Shown here: positions 37,507-49,886 of the stretch, piece after piece
Numbering within the stretch: the first letter of the stretch is position 1
How the letters are laid out: the number at the start of each line of letters is the position of its first letter
DNA from: Cristatella mucedo
Taxonomy: Eukaryota; Bryozoa; Phylactolaemata; Cristatellidae
DNA: 64,000 bases
Assembly (NCBI GenBank): GCA_009760855.2
Contig: WPIO01000059.1
Location: forward strand, 1,827,501-1,891,500
Direction of reading: 5' to 3'
Notes under the pieces: model-generated
Database searches by the model: none
The model's input: only the letters and a program-made list of their open reading frames with translations
Told to the model about the DNA's origin: nothing
Position numbers and translations under genes: made by a program

Positions 37507-38800
37507 TAATAATAATAATAATAATAATATTGCACTTGATAAAGCGCCCTCAGAGAACTTAATCTCTTTCTAGGCGCTTTACATTTGCTGCAAAGTGATA
37601 CGCAATAGAATAGTAAGTAAAATCATGCTTGAAAAACAAACAAAATGAATAACATGGTTAGGGGTTACATGCACTGGGTCAGCATGCAAATGTGGTTAGT
37701 GGCAGCATGAACAGTGTCAGCACGCATAAGCACATCGAGGACGAATCACAAGGACCCACTAAATGCTGTCCTAAATAGGTATGTTTTTAAGTTTCTTTTA
37801 AATGTGGTCAGGTCAGGGGATGTTCTGATGCAGGTCGGGAGGGAGTTCCAGGCTGTGGGAGCATACGAGCTAAATGCACGGTCTCCAAAGGATTTAAGGT
37901 TTGTACGAGGTATTTCTAGACTGTTGGATTCCGAAAAGCGAGTGGTACGATGCTTTGCCTGATGGGGTAGTATCTCTGAAAGATAGGCTGGAGCCATAGA
38001 ATGAAGAGACCTAAAAGTGAGCGACAAAACCTTGAAGTCAATCCGTTGCTTGACTGGTAACCAGTGCAGGTCGGCGAGAAGTGGAGTAATGTGGCAACTG
38101 CGACGCTCACGGCAGACAAGCCTAGCTGCAGAGTTTTGCACCAGCTGCAATCGCCTGATCGCACATGCTGGTAGGCCAGTAAGCAGTGAGTTGCAGAAGT
38201 CGAGACGAGATGTCACGAATGCATGGACCAACTTGGACGTGGTATCCTTATCTAAACAAGCCCTAATTTTAGCAATGTTATGAAGCTGAAAATAGGCTGA
38301 TTTGACTGTGGAGCTGATGTGGTCGTCTAACGAGAGGTCGCTTTGGAATATGACACCTAGATTTCGAGCTGATGCAACTGGAGATATGCTGGCAGAGCCA
38401 ATTTTGAAAGTCAGCCTTTCCAATTTCTGAATAACACTAGGTTGGGGGAGATAATTTGGAATGATGATACTTTGCTGGGACCTCAGGATACAATCCAGGC
38501 CTTTTAAGCATCCATCTAACAAAGGCCGATTTGGATGGCATAGAACAATCTAAACATCAGGCGAAGCATTAAAAAACCCAGGTTATGGCTCCGTTAAGCT
38601 TGTCCACCCAAGCAGTGAAAGAGGGGTTGGTATAGATAGAGTCAATCGAAGGTGAGGAACTCGTTTTTTTTTACTGGCCTTAATTATGGCACCCACTTTT
38701 GCTTGCAAAAGCTTGGAAAAGTTCTTAAAGGAGGTGGCAACTCAAAACGTTTGCAGCAGGCTGAGGTAGCTTGAGGCACAAATATGTGCAATTCTTTCAA
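37507..38800 (-). repeat. L1-family LINE with open ORF2 C-terminus
   Basis: (AAT)n tail, full 3' UTR, then an uninterrupted minus-strand frame over 38522-37746. It reads SARNLGVIFQSDLSLDDHIS, HAFVTSRLDFCNSLLTGLPA, RRLQLVQNSAARLVCRERRS, DLHWLPVKQRIDFKVLSLTF and PTAWNSLPTCIRTSPDLTTF. Upstream of 38440 it joins a more distal ORF2 part (LDGCLKGLDCIL) through an internal deletion. This is the best-preserved coding fragment of the family in the window. Confidence 0.9.
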
Positions 38801-39545
38801 GGAAGAAGGCAGAAAACCTACCAGTTACACAGTTAGCTCAGGGGTCTCAGCCCAGGGGTAAGGTGCTTGCTCTTCACGACCCGAGTTGTGGGTTTGAGTC
38901 CTGCAGTGGGCGATCCTTTATTGACCACTGCAAGCGGTGGTGATAGCCGTGAACGCTCTTCTGCCACGATACAGTGGTGCCTTGACTTGTTTAAAAAACT
39001 TGAGTTTAAATCGTTCCGTGACGGAGCTCATAACTCAAATTACTCGCATGTCAAATCAATTTCCCAATTTAAATGAATTAAAATGCCACTAATCAGTTCC
39101 AGATTTCAAAAACACGATTTTTCACATTTTTAAATTAAAAAAAATGTAAACAATAGAATGTACTGCAATAAACTTGTTTTTTATTAATTATAATGCACGG
39201 CGAGTCTTAGTCTGTATCTTGTGAGACCAGACGACGAATATGCTGACGTTAGAGAAGAAATGCTGAAATGAATAACTGAATCCTATTCGCCGATTTTTGC
39301 CCTTTCACCTCCTTCGCTTTCCTCACTGTCATCAGCAAGGGTTTTCGATAGAAGCCTGTCCAGTGAGGTCTGTTTCATCCTACCTTTCAGAATGTTTCCG
39401 GAATGAGTTACGCAAATGTCATCAAATAGCTCCGCTCTACGGCCACTTTTTCTGGATGTTACTTTTGAATAAAGTCTGAAAGTTTTTCCCATATTCCCAA
39501 CATTTCCTTGATCTCACTTGTAGAGATAACCTCCTTTTCACCCAT

Positions 39546-39734
39546 TCAATGCAACCCCCCCATTTGCTGCTGCATCTGTAGCTCCTCCGTTGTCACTTCC
39601 TCAGAGTGGTCCTCGATGAGCTCGTTGATGTCACCCTCATCCACCTCCAGGCCAATGGACTTGCTGAGGGATACAATCTCCTCCACCACTGCTGCTTCAG
39701 GTTCCAGTCTTTGAAAGTAAGTTTCAAGACACAA
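39546..39734 (-). pseudogene. Tigger transposase C-terminal fragment
   Basis: Residues match the region after the DDE domain of Tigger/jerky-type transposases: 'EEIVSLGKSLGLEV..DV.EL.E.H.EELT.EEL'. No HTH or catalytic Asp block survives in frame. Confidence 0.8.
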
Positions 39735-40050
39735 CCTCAGGCCACAGCTTTGTCTACTCAGAGTTCAAACTCCTCTTTGTAACACCTGCCAGGCCAAATA
39801 GATAAATTCTGAGACATATCTCGATGTTATAGTGGTCCTTCCAGAACTCTCAAAGGGTGAGGATTGTGCCCCCCACCTGTCACCTCAAAGCTGGGGCTAA
39901 ACAGGTGCATGGTGAAGAACTTCTGAAATTATAAACCACTATTATTTTAATGCCCTTGGCCGGCGTTATAGCCTTTATCGACTCATTCTGCTTCCGTGTG
40001 GTGCAGATTGTAGCAGTGCTACTGCTAGCACTGCTGCTTTGCCAAGTCGA

Positions 40051-40052
<2 letters not shown>

Positions 40053-40120
<68 letters not shown>
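40053..40120. repeat. (AC)n microsatellite
   Basis: Pure AC run of 68 bp inside the Tigger element. Confidence 0.97.
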
Positions 40121-40122
<2 letters not shown>

Positions 40123-41034
40123 TGGTAATATTTTTCAATAATTTCTTTCTTTAATTCAATGCACACTTACATACACTTCTTTTTGTAAGCATTATCCTTT
40201 GCACTCACTTTCTTCGGATCCAAGGCAGGAAAGTGGAAGTTTCGAATAAACAATTGCAAGCGCAAATACGAACGAACGCACCACTGATGCGTCCACTACG
40301 AGCTAACTGCTTAAAGTGACCGAGTGAATCACGGGATGTTGCAGCGTTCACAGCAGCGTTCTCTGCATCAACTAGCGGTAGGATATCTAAAGTTGGCTCG
40401 TAGCCCAAATTTAACTCTCTACTCAAAGCGAAAAGTCGACCGAGAGACAGCTCGTATCTAAAAAAAACTTGTTAGTTGGGACATTCGTAAGTCAAGGCAC
40501 CACTATCAATGAAACTGTTAAATCAGCTAACTTTTTCAAAATAGAGGCGTCAGACCAAGCAGCCTTATCACCCAGACGTTCGAACCTATTGGTGGACCCG
40601 GGTACCCGCGAAAGCCCTATGGCCAAAGTGAATTAATTACTTTCTAGAAAATAGTCAAAATCGTAGACAAATCTTATGTTCAGTTATACCTGTCATGTTA
40701 AAAGCGGAGGACACCAACGCAGTTTCCGCATCCGCTCACGGTGCCGTACACGGAGTTTGCAAAGAAAGAACTGGCGGTTGGTGTCAAAACCCCGAAGACC
40801 CAACCCGGGCCCCCCGAAGAAACCCCCCTCCCTGCTCTACAACCTGGCCATAGCTTACTCCTGTCTTTCTTTGCCAATAAGTAGAGAATAAAACTCAAAG
40901 AAGGTATAATTTTATTGAACAAAAGAAGACGATCGGGCCTATCAAGGTCTATCTGACTTCTCGGCGTTTTAATAGAGTTTTTGCGAGACCCGAGTCCCAG
41001 CCAATAGGTTAATTTCATGCCTAAAGTTTTTTAT

Positions 41035-41210
41035 TACAATAAAAATAACAATAATATCATGTCTTTTTTCGAGCGTCCTATGAATACTAAATCTCTATCC
41101 ATTTACTTTAAAACTAGCTGCAAAAGAAGCAATAGCCAAGGGTTAACGACATGCACGGTATTATCAGGAGGACCGGTTAGTAGGACCCATAGTTAGTGCT
41201 ATGCACTGAA
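41035..41210 (-). repeat. LINE tail (old)
   Basis: AATAACAATAATATCATGTC, CCTATGAATACTAAATCTCT and GGACCCATAGTTAGTGCTAT are faint matches to the reversed L1-family 3' end. Confidence 0.45.
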
Positions 41211-42819
41211 TCATGCATATCTAAGCATCCATAGTGTATAGGAATAAAAAAATTACGTAAAGGGTAACTGAGGAGAAAATAAAGAAAAACGTGTCGAACA
41301 ATCGAATAAAAAAATACCAGAATGGGATTGGAAGTTTTGATGATTTCCAAATAAAAAGAAAAATGATTATGGATACCATATCTAACCAGGAAGTAAACAT
41401 GAAGCATCATATCTACAAAATACAGATTTCATCATCATATGCGGCTGTTAGTGCAACTTGCTGAACCTCGGTACATCGAGATATATGCTTGCAGCTTATA
41501 GAGGTGCATGCTTGGGACTTTAAATAAACCGGAGTGAGTTCAACCCTTCTTGCACATCAGTGAAGTAGCTTGTCTCTGATTTAGATTGAATAACTATTGC
41601 TATACATGTCATCAAACGTCCTGGGAGCTATATTATCTACAATTGTGGATATGAATAGCAATACTTATCTAACTTTTAACATGAAAAACAATGCACCATT
41701 TAGCTACGCAACACGTCTTCTGGCCATCAACACATGCTATCTGCTTCAGGCATCTGCAATTTGAGTCCAGACAGCACAGGCACGATCCGGCACTACAAAA
41801 AACCCCGTGGGGGAAGGTGAAGACAGTGATCTTTTGTATCCCAGCCGAAGGCACTCACACAAGTGCTAGTACTGCAGCTCCCATGTACATATACTCTGTA
41901 TCCCGGCCACAGGGCTTGTATTAAGGGCACTCGCACAAGTGCTAACACTGCAGCTAGTACAAATAGCCATGTCAAACAGCTCGGAGAAGGACCAGGGCAG
42001 TCGGCAAACAGAACGAATATAAGAGGCACTCAGCTAATGCTTGAGCCTGGCCCAACGGCGCTTGCAATGCTCCAGCCCCGGCTTGCAGCCGTAGCCATCT
42101 CATTTACTTTGTACCAAGCTATTCGACGACAATCTCCAAATGCAGGGCTTGACCTGCACATCTCCCGCTGCTCACGACGGCGCATTAGCCTCTGCACACG
42201 CCACAGCACTGCCAAAGCTCATAATTCGTGACAACCAGCAAATTCTGCTCAGAGGGCGAAAAGACCATAGCATAAAGAAGGCGGTGGATCTTCCACCTTG
42301 CTGAAACTATGAATAGTTGTAGCCAAGCCGTTGATATAAGTCGAGAACAATCTTATCCTCAGGTTTAGTGTGAGGTGCACCGTTTGCTAAAGGCATCAAT
42401 GGTAACAAAGCTGCCTGCAAGTAAACACACCAAAGTGGCTATCAGTGCCACAAGATAAGTCGATAATCATTTGGGACGGTTCTCCGGGCATAGCTGCATA
42501 CCAGCTAGAGGTGATGGACTCGGATGGACCAAAGCAACATGGCCAAGTGTTTCCTGCTATATGCAACAGGCAGCACTCTCTTTCACAGCATTCGAATATC
42601 GATGCTATTTAGACCCGGCATCCAGAGCTGGCAAGCCAGGCTGCGGCGTGGCTGGGACTTCAGCAAACTTGCCTGACTGGCTTCAGCGGGCATTCTCTAC
42701 ATGTAACATTCTCCCAAAAGCACAAGATGAACTCTGGCTAACATATCAATAGCTGTAATTTTGAATGCTACATGTCCCATAAACTGAAGTCACGTATACT
42801 AAGCCACAAAACGCATCTT

Positions 42820-42990
42820 GGCACACTAGGTAAGGCGGTTGCTTTCACGGCCTCGGTCCCGAGGTCGTGGGTTCGATTCCTGCGACGGGGCGATCCTTTA
42901 TCGCCACTGCAAGCGGTGGTGATAGCCGTAAAGGCTCTTCTGTCGCTATACAAAAGAGGCTGTTTAATCAGCTAGGATTTATTTATCTTT
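42820..42990 (+). repeat. SINE B copy, GGCACACTAGG head
   Basis: GGCACACTAGGTAAGGCGGT head, a CCTCGGTCCCGAGG palindrome, B box GGGTTCGATTCCTGCGA, CAAGCGGTGGTGATAGCCGT, GCTATACAAAAGAGGCTGTT and TTTATTTAT end. Well preserved. Confidence 0.92.
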
Positions 42991-43084
42991 GCAATATGAC
43001 ATGGCTGCAGCTGTTCAAGCTGTACATTCGTGTGGGTAATAAGAGGGGTTTCTTTGATGCCAGGAATGTTCAGGTAGAAAATAT

Positions 43085-44040
43085 TTAATAATAATAATAA
43101 TAATGCATTTGATAAAGCGCCCTCAGAGAACTCAATCTCTTTCTAGGCGCTTTACATTTGCTGCAAAGTGAAATGCAATTGAATGGTGAGTAATATCATG
43201 CTTAACAAACAAACAAAATGAATAACATGGTTAGTGGCAGCATGCACAGTGTCAGCACGCATAAGAACATCAAGGACGAATCACAGGGACCCACTAAATG
43301 CTGTCCTAAATAGGTGTTTTTAAGTTCCTTTTAAATGTGGTCAGGTCAGGGGATGTTCTGCCGCAGGTCGGGAGGGAGTTCCAGGCTTTGGAAGCATACG
43401 AACTAAATGCACGGTCTCCAAAGGATTTAAGGTTTGTGCGAGGTATTTCTAGACTGTTGGATTCCGAAAAGCGGATGGTACGATGCTTGGCCTGATGGGG
43501 GAGTATGTCGGAGAGATAGGCTGGAGCCATAGAATGAAGGGACCTAAAAGTGAGCGACAAAACCTTGAAGTCAATCCGTTGCTTGACTGGTAGCCAGTGC
43601 AGGTCGGCGAGAAGTGGAGTAATGTGGCAACTGCGACGCTCACGACAGACAAGCCTAGCTGCAGAGTTTTGAACCAGCTGCAATCGCCTGATCGGACATG
43701 CTGGTAGGCCAGTAAGCAGTGAGTTGCAGAAGTCGAGATGGGATGTCACGAATGCATGGACCAACTTGGACGTGGTAACCGTATCTAAACAAGCTTGAAT
43801 TTTAGCAATGCTATGAAGCTGAAAATAGGCAGATTTGACTGTGGAGCTGATATAGCCGTCTAACGAGAGGTCGCTTTGGAATATGACACCTAGATTTCGA
43901 GCTGATTCAACAGGAGATATGCTGGCAGAGCCAATTTTGAGGGACATCCTTTCCAATCTCTGAATCACACTGGGTTTGCCCATAACTAGTAAGTTAGTTT
44001 TATCATCGTTTAGTTTTAGAAAATTTATTGACAGCCCAAC
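43085..44040 (-). repeat. L1-family LINE with open ORF2 C-terminus
   Basis: (AAT)n tail and 3' UTR. The minus-strand frame from about 44049 to 43306 reads KLNDDKTNLLVMGKPSVIQR, GSASISPVESARNLGVIFQS, LDFCNSLLTGLPACPIRRLQ and FRSLHSMAPAYLSDILPHQA. It reaches slightly further into ORF2 than the 37507 copy. Confidence 0.9.
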
Positions 44041-44067
44041 AACAAACACTTGCTATTGGTATGCACC

Positions 44068-44110
44068 CACTCAATATGATGTCACACGAGATGTAACATC
44101 ATATTGAGTG
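44068..44110. repeat. perfect 15-bp inverted repeat
   Basis: CACTCAATATGATGT at 44068-44082 and its exact complement at 44096-44110, with a 13-base loop. Imperfect pairing continues outwards (ATGCA on both sides). Confidence 0.9.
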
Positions 44111-44559
44111 TATGCATGTCATGTGACATCGTACATGATGTCACATGAGATTCTTTATGACCTCCCTTGTCAGGCTAGGCATACAGGCCACCGGCTTCTT
44201 CATTGTCTCTTCTGCTGCAGCAAAGTTCACAGATCCTGAGTTTTACTGAAAAGGTCGGCTACTAATGTAAGTCGGACATTCGCCTATGCCTACTGTCGAT
44301 ATCGTCACATAAACGTTGCATGGGTTCTCATCAAGTGCCTGGGTAAGCCACTGGATTAGCATCACACCAGATTTGTCGAAAATACTTTAAAAATAAATTA
44401 AAAATACATTACTCAAGTCATTTTTGGTCAAGTAGGTTGGATTTCAAAGCTCAAATACTCTGCTCGGAGGTTATTACATTTGGCAGCAAGATAACGACCA
44501 TATGCACACTAAGTGCTAGTAAAGTACTTTTTGACCAATCTTTAGTGGTGCTGATGCAC

Positions 44560-44885
44560 TGGCCGAGCTAGCAACAGAAGCTTTGCTCTGCAGATCCTAG
44601 ACTATATACAACTAAATGTCACAACTCTTATGCAATGACATCTTCTCTCCTGCTATCGACTGTGGCACATCTTTTCCAGCCATCTTGAGCTGCTACTTCT
44701 ATGCTACACACTTCCTCGACCGCCCTGGCGACTATGCTATGCGTCTCATTTTCTCTTTGTTTCGTGATGAGGTTTGTGGCTAATTTGGGCAAACCAAAAG
44801 TGGCTTAGGATTCGAGCAGGATAAAAATTCTCCAGGGTAACACCAACGTCGTCATCGTGACGTTTCGGAGTTACCGACTGCCAAG
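44560..44885 (+). repeat. LINE2 3' fragment
   Basis: ACAGAAGCTTTGCTCTGCAG, CTGTGGCACATCTTTTCCAG, TCATTTTCTCTTTGTTTCGT and AAAATTCTCCAGGGTAACAC in LINE2 order. Confidence 0.7.
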
Positions 44886-45224
44886 CGCTTAAGAAATATT
44901 TGACGATTAATGGTATCAAAAGCTGCCGCTGGAGATCCAGCAGCAGCAGTGGCAGAGTGACTCAGTCAGTCGAGCCAAGTCAGCATTCCTGAGACAGTCC
45001 TTATACAGTAGCACCAGTACTGAGTCTCAGTACTGATTTACCTTAAAACCTTACTGGAACTTACTAGGTTTGAAGTTTGGAAAAAAGCTTTAAACTGCTT
45101 TGATGTTGCTTGTTCCGGTATTTTGATAGAAATGATAATAGGGGGAGTGGGTGACAGGTTCTCGTGGTCAAGGGTCGACTTCTTAATGACAACTGAGACA
45201 CAGAGCTAGTGCAAGGAATTGAGG

Positions 45225-45292
45225 TTGAACGTAATGTAATGTATCTCCGTCTGTAACTCCACAAGGCTGCAAAGACTAAAGACTCTAGGGAG
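45225..45292 (-). repeat. LINE2 tail
   Basis: AACGTAATGTAATGTATCTC and CGTCTGTAACTCCACAAGG are the reversed LINE2 end. Confidence 0.7.
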
Positions 45293-45439
45293 GGTGAGGG
45301 TGTTACACAACAATCGCTGTCGATCTGTGTGAGGGCAAGTGACTTAACGAGGCCGAGAGCATTGGGCAGTGACCATACAATATGAGGGATCCGACTGCCT
45401 AAGCAGCAGCCAGCTTTCGAGCGGTTGAGGGGCAAACAG

Positions 45440-45585
45440 TGCTCTCGGGTGGGGGAGCAGACAGTGGCTCTTGGGGCGCAGAGAGTGGCTCTCTGGGGGG
45501 CAGGCAGTGGCTCTTGGGGCGCAGGGGAGGAGAGACAGTGGCTCTCGGGGAGGGGGTGGGGACAGACAGTGGCTCTCAGACGACT
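45440..45585. repeat. short G-rich minisatellite
   Basis: The word AGTGGCTCT followed by a G-run (GGGG to GGGGGG) recurs about five times at irregular 25-45 bp spacing. Low-complexity open frames here are not genes. Confidence 0.7.
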
Positions 45586-46024
45586 CGGCAGCCATCCACA
45601 CAAATCCATGCATTGGAGGCATCTGTGTCGGGACATCCATCTACCATCTACCAACCACCATCAGCTGTCAGGCCAAGCAGGTTTGGAGTTAACAATGGCT
45701 CGACAGGGCAAAAAACAAGGCATGCATGGAATATAAGGGCTGCCGGGGAAGGACAGAGAGGGCTACATCCCTCGGGCCTGCAGCTGTCTAAAGTGCCTAG
45801 ACTCGGCTTGGCCGGCATGGTTTCTGCGAATAAAGTGCTTCTAAGTAGAAGCCTGCAGACTTGCTGCTCAGTCACGTTACCCACCCCGACGATAGGTCGT
45901 ATGGAGGGCTGTCACAACTTGAAAGCCGTGAATTGCATGTGGTAAACCACTTCGAAACGGTTGGTAGTGAGGCGCTAACTTGCAGCTGATAACAAATTCT
46001 GAGCTAGGCTTTGTCTGAAACGAA

Positions 46025-46515
46025 TGTTGCAATTGCCACATATCACTTCTCACCCACTTGCACTGGCTCCCTATGAAGCAGCATATCAAATTTTCTGTCA
46101 GTTACTTATAGGCCACTTCATTCTCTTGCTCCGGCTTACCAATCCCAGCTATTTCCCAGTCAGGCTAGGCATAGGATCACCAGCAATTCTGACTCAAGTC
46201 GTTTAGCTGTGCCTTTAACCTACTGTCAAAACCATTGGAAACTTTATGCCTTTAAGCTCCCAAAGCCAGGAACTCACTTCCGACTGGCTGTCACGACCTC
46301 CAATGGCTCGATGGCACCTGAAACAAAGCTAAAAACCCACCCACTCCTCTCAGTATGCTGGGTCCATGTGCACGGTCCTCTGTGAGCTTATGATGGCTGA
46401 CTCGGCGCATGCTTTCACTAACCAATTGACACGTTGCCTTTCCAATAACTTAAAAGTGGCTAGAAAGAGATTTATTTCCCCTAGAACACTCTTCAATGTC
46501 TTATTACTATTATTC
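46025..46515 (+). repeat. L1-family LINE 3' end (old)
   Basis: CACTTGCACTGGCTCCCTAT (HLHWLPM-like), GGCCACTTCATTCTCTTGCT, then AGTGGCTAGAAAGAGATTTA and a TTATTACTATTATT tail. Confidence 0.7.
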
Positions 46516-48434
46516 CTGTACCGACCTATTGAAGTCAAGCCTCTCTAAGCTGGTCGATAAGAGCCACAAAGGGATGAGAGGTAAGCAGCCTCAAGTGGCA
46601 CTAATGAGGACAAGACAATCTTATCCACAAGAGAAGCAAGAAAGAGAGCTTAGAAATACACAATCAGAGTATACAAAGAGGCTGAGTTAGTGCCAAAGTC
46701 TCCTTCCTTTTGCCATTGCACTGAGAACCACTCTCGAAGTGGGTCTTAACTTACTGTCGGCACTTTTGGAGCTAGGTCTGTTCTCCGTGCCAAACTGACT
46801 CTGGTCTATCTGACAGTGGCCTTTTCTAGAATTTAGCATCCAGAAAACGCCCAGACTTGTCAATTAATGCATGCATATGGCACTGTTGGCACCGAACAAC
46901 CGGGTAAGTATATTTGATGTTTCCCTACTTTCAGAAAACTAGCCAGCTTCATACCGTGGCACCTTCTGTAGGCTGAGACAAGAGGAACTACAGCCAGCAC
47001 GGCCTACAGTCTAAGGCAGGATAGGCCCAACACGGCCTACACCTTACGACAGCATACGGCAAATATTTCTGACTAATCTCTGCAAAGGATCTTGATCCGA
47101 AACGAGTCACGTACTACACTCAGCACAAGCATTGAGACCATACCGTCTCCAGCCATTCTCATGCCTCTTGTCTATATAGCTGACACTGGCAGAAAAACTG
47201 AAGTTGGTCAGAAGGTATTTCCAAAGACAATCAGCTATAAATGAGCCGATTAGGCATAGCCACAGCACCTTCCAAGAGCTTCAGCCATCCCTTCCAACAT
47301 CCACCTCAGCCTTGGGGATAAAGCAGATGGTCGATGAGGGGGTCACCGAAGTAAAATAGCCCTGCAGCAGCAGTTTCGGCTGTCAGTAGGAGGTGGGTTA
47401 AAGAAGTTGCCACCCCTGTCCTCGATGGGCCACACTACTGCCAAATAAAGCTGTGCAGTGTACTGTCGTGAGTAATGAGCAATATCTCGGTCGTTACTAG
47501 GTATCTGGGTTGTTGACTGGAAACATTATTCACCTGCATTAGCTGCACTAGCTTCTCGGAAACCTACTTACATCATCTTTGGGCCATTGAAGCATGTGAT
47601 GACACAAGACAGCAAGCAATGGATCATTTTCCAGACACTGCATCACAGGAAGGGAGTGGTAGCAAGAGATGGCTTATCCATGCCTGAATTACTTCAAGGC
47701 ATCACACCAGGGTGCCTAGTCTAGGCCCGAGTCCGTGGCACAAAGCTCGAGACTGTGGCACAGCAGCATCCAGTATGCACGGAAACCAAGCTGAGAGCAG
47801 GCCAACTAGCGCAGTATCCGTGCCGTGTCAGTGCCATCCTAAAACTTCAGATGAACTGCAGCTACAATGAGCCTCTGCCACGAGCCTGGGATCACTAGCC
47901 AGTGGGAAAGCAGGGAAGGAGCCAGCAGCAGAGGCAAAGAGAGGCTAGTCACCCACCCACTAGCTGACCTGCCAATGGGGTGAGGTGGATAGGATAGGGG
48001 GAGGTAACCTACTTGAGTCAAGCTCCCAGCTAACCAACTACCTAGCAGCAATATCACTGGACTGGCATGAGTTGACACGATTAGACATGGACATAATTAG
48101 ACATGGACATTATTAGATATACAATAATGATGAATAAAAAAGAAGATCCCGTTTAAGGATGCATGAGGTCAGGTATAGCCATACTCACCCAACCCACACC
48201 AAAGATGGACTAGATAAATACGGCAACAGATAATAAAACAACAATATTGCTACGTTTGCATAACACCCTCAAATAATTAACCTTCTAAGTATGCACTTTA
48301 CATATGCTAATCACTGTTCATACGGTTCGAGACAAGGTTGGAAGATGGATTTGTGATTCGGAAGAAGTTACACGACAAGTGCATCCATTCGGTTGTGTTC
48401 CCAGCAGCAGGGTGAGACCAAAAAATATATATAT

Positions 48435-48581
48435 AACAATATAGTTCATTTTTATAGTGCCCTAGGAGAACATACTCTTTATTCAGGCACTTCACATATG
48501 CCACGGGTCTCGAGGGTCATCAGATACATTCACCTTGACCTTAGCCGAGCCGAACATCTTCAATCACTGAGCCAAACCGGC
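48435..48581 (-). repeat. SINE A copy (diverged)
   Basis: TAGTTCATTTTTATAGTGCC, TCTTTATTCAGGCACTTCAC, ATATGCCACGGGTCTCGAG and a degraded head ending GCCAAACCGGC. Confidence 0.75.
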
Positions 48582-49234
48582 ACAGCAATGAAACACGAGG
48601 ACATACCTCGATTATAGCGACTATTCCACGTCAAAAACAGAAAACCCAACAAACATTTTCATGCTGGAAAAATGTGAGCACAAACCATCTGACTGTGGCA
48701 CCACTTCCAGTCTCACGTCAGCTATCGAGGCTGCTGCGTAGATGCGAAAAGAAACGAAGTTGCCTGGGTCAGTATAAAGCTTCATTTTGCTCTAGGTATA
48801 TGTTGACACTCTGAAACAGCATCAACAACACGGTAGTACTTGGCAGTGCTGCACAAGCAATCGGCAGCATATCGAGAGTGTACTACAGGCACCATTGCAG
48901 GTAGCAATGAAGACTAAGAATCTAATAAGAAGTCAGAAATATGCACTTTTTACCTAGGCATTTTACAACAAAAAGCAAACCAGGTTATGTAACGCATATG
49001 CTATCAACCATAGCTACACAACTCATCCTATGTACAGTGGATAGAATCCGTGAGCTTCACCTTTCATGCTGTACACCAGGATTTGAATCAGGCCCTAATT
49101 GGAGATTTAAAGCCACGGGTTGAAGGCATGTGCTGAGTGACTGAGTGGCAATCTTGTACTCCCATCCCAAACAGCCACGAAGCTGGTTGTATATAGTCAG
49201 GCTGAGGTATATACAACACTGTCCCAGGCATTAA

Positions 49235-49560
49235 AATAATTACAGCAATAATAACACTGAACCACTGCATTTGCACAGTGCCACATGAAAAAATCTCTTG
49301 AGGGGCCATATACAGTGGTTAGCAACAATAACATGCACAACTGCACTAATCACGTGCATACAGAAATGATGGTCCGTGGACAAGTTATATTATCAGTGAC
49401 AGGTAGGTTTTTAGCTCTGCTTTACATGCCATCAACTTGGAGGATACCAAGAGGTCAGTCGGTAAATTTAGTTCCATAGGAACCAAACGCACAATCTTAG
49501 CATGATTTGAGGTTGGTTAGAGGCACAGCTACATGACAATAAGGCAGATGGGGGCAGTCA
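49235..49560 (-). repeat. L1-family LINE 3' fragment (old)
   Basis: AACATGCACAACTGCACTAA, TAGGTTTTTAGCTCTGCTTT and GGAACCAAACGCACAATCTT follow the reversed LINE 3' UTR and ORF2 end with many changes. Confidence 0.5.
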
Positions 49561-49886
49561 AAAGTACAGATCAAGTCTCATAAATTTTCCTGATAATCAT
49601 GGCCATTTTAATTAAGGTCTTCGGACCGGATTTCATGCTCTCTCATCGACAGCAATATTCCAACAACAGAGACTAGAACACGTGTTCTTCCTTTAATAAA
49701 CCTGCTTCATGAGTAGAGTGCTGAAACTTTCTCTTTGTTGTAGGACACACACCCATATCAGCTTTTCCAAAAGCAGTGCTCTCTGTTAAGCGTGGCTGAG
49801 ATACAGGTGGACGGTCGAAGGATTCAGGCTTACATGTCAAACCTTTTTATATTCTCTTTTCTACAGTCCAAGTGGTGAGCCGCGAT

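Larger units (their letters stand above)
38972..40504 (-). mobile_element. Tigger (pogo/Tc1-mariner) DNA transposon, decayed
   Basis: Terminal inverted repeats start CAGTGGTGCCTTGACTT at the left; the right end reads TAAGTCAAGGCACCACT. The ends are flanked by TA (the target used by this superfamily). On the minus strand, 39734-39546 encodes LETYFQRLEPEAAVVEEIVS then SIGLEVDEGDINELIEDHSE and EVTTEELQ, the typical C-terminus of Tigger transposases. The frames upstream on the minus strand (about 39900-39740) carry further remnants (LAWQVLQRG). At about 1.53 kb it is shorter than autonomous Tiggers (about 2.4 kb or more), so it is internally deleted. A 68-bp (AC)n tract has grown inside it. Confidence 0.88.
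38842..40545 (+). repeat. SINE B copy split by a Tigger transposon
   Basis: The 5' part (38842-38971) has CAGCCCAGGGGTAAGGTGCT, B box GGGTTTGAGTCCTGC and GCGGTGGTGATAGCCG. After the transposon the 3' part resumes at 40505 with ATGAAACTGTTAAATCAGCT. The break falls in the conserved CTATACAAATG word, at TA. Confidence 0.85.

Noticed and set aside
41850-41960. Direct repeat of GGCACTC(A/G)CACAAGTGCTA about 77 bp apart
   Set aside because: Only two short copies and no further structure; noted but not informative.
42820-42990. tRNA gene
   Set aside because: It has pol III A and B boxes but no full cloverleaf, and the same sequence recurs many times with a non-tRNA tail, so it is a SINE.
45425-45945. 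Gly/Trp/Ser-rich frames
   Set aside because: Low-complexity translation of a G-rich minisatellite.
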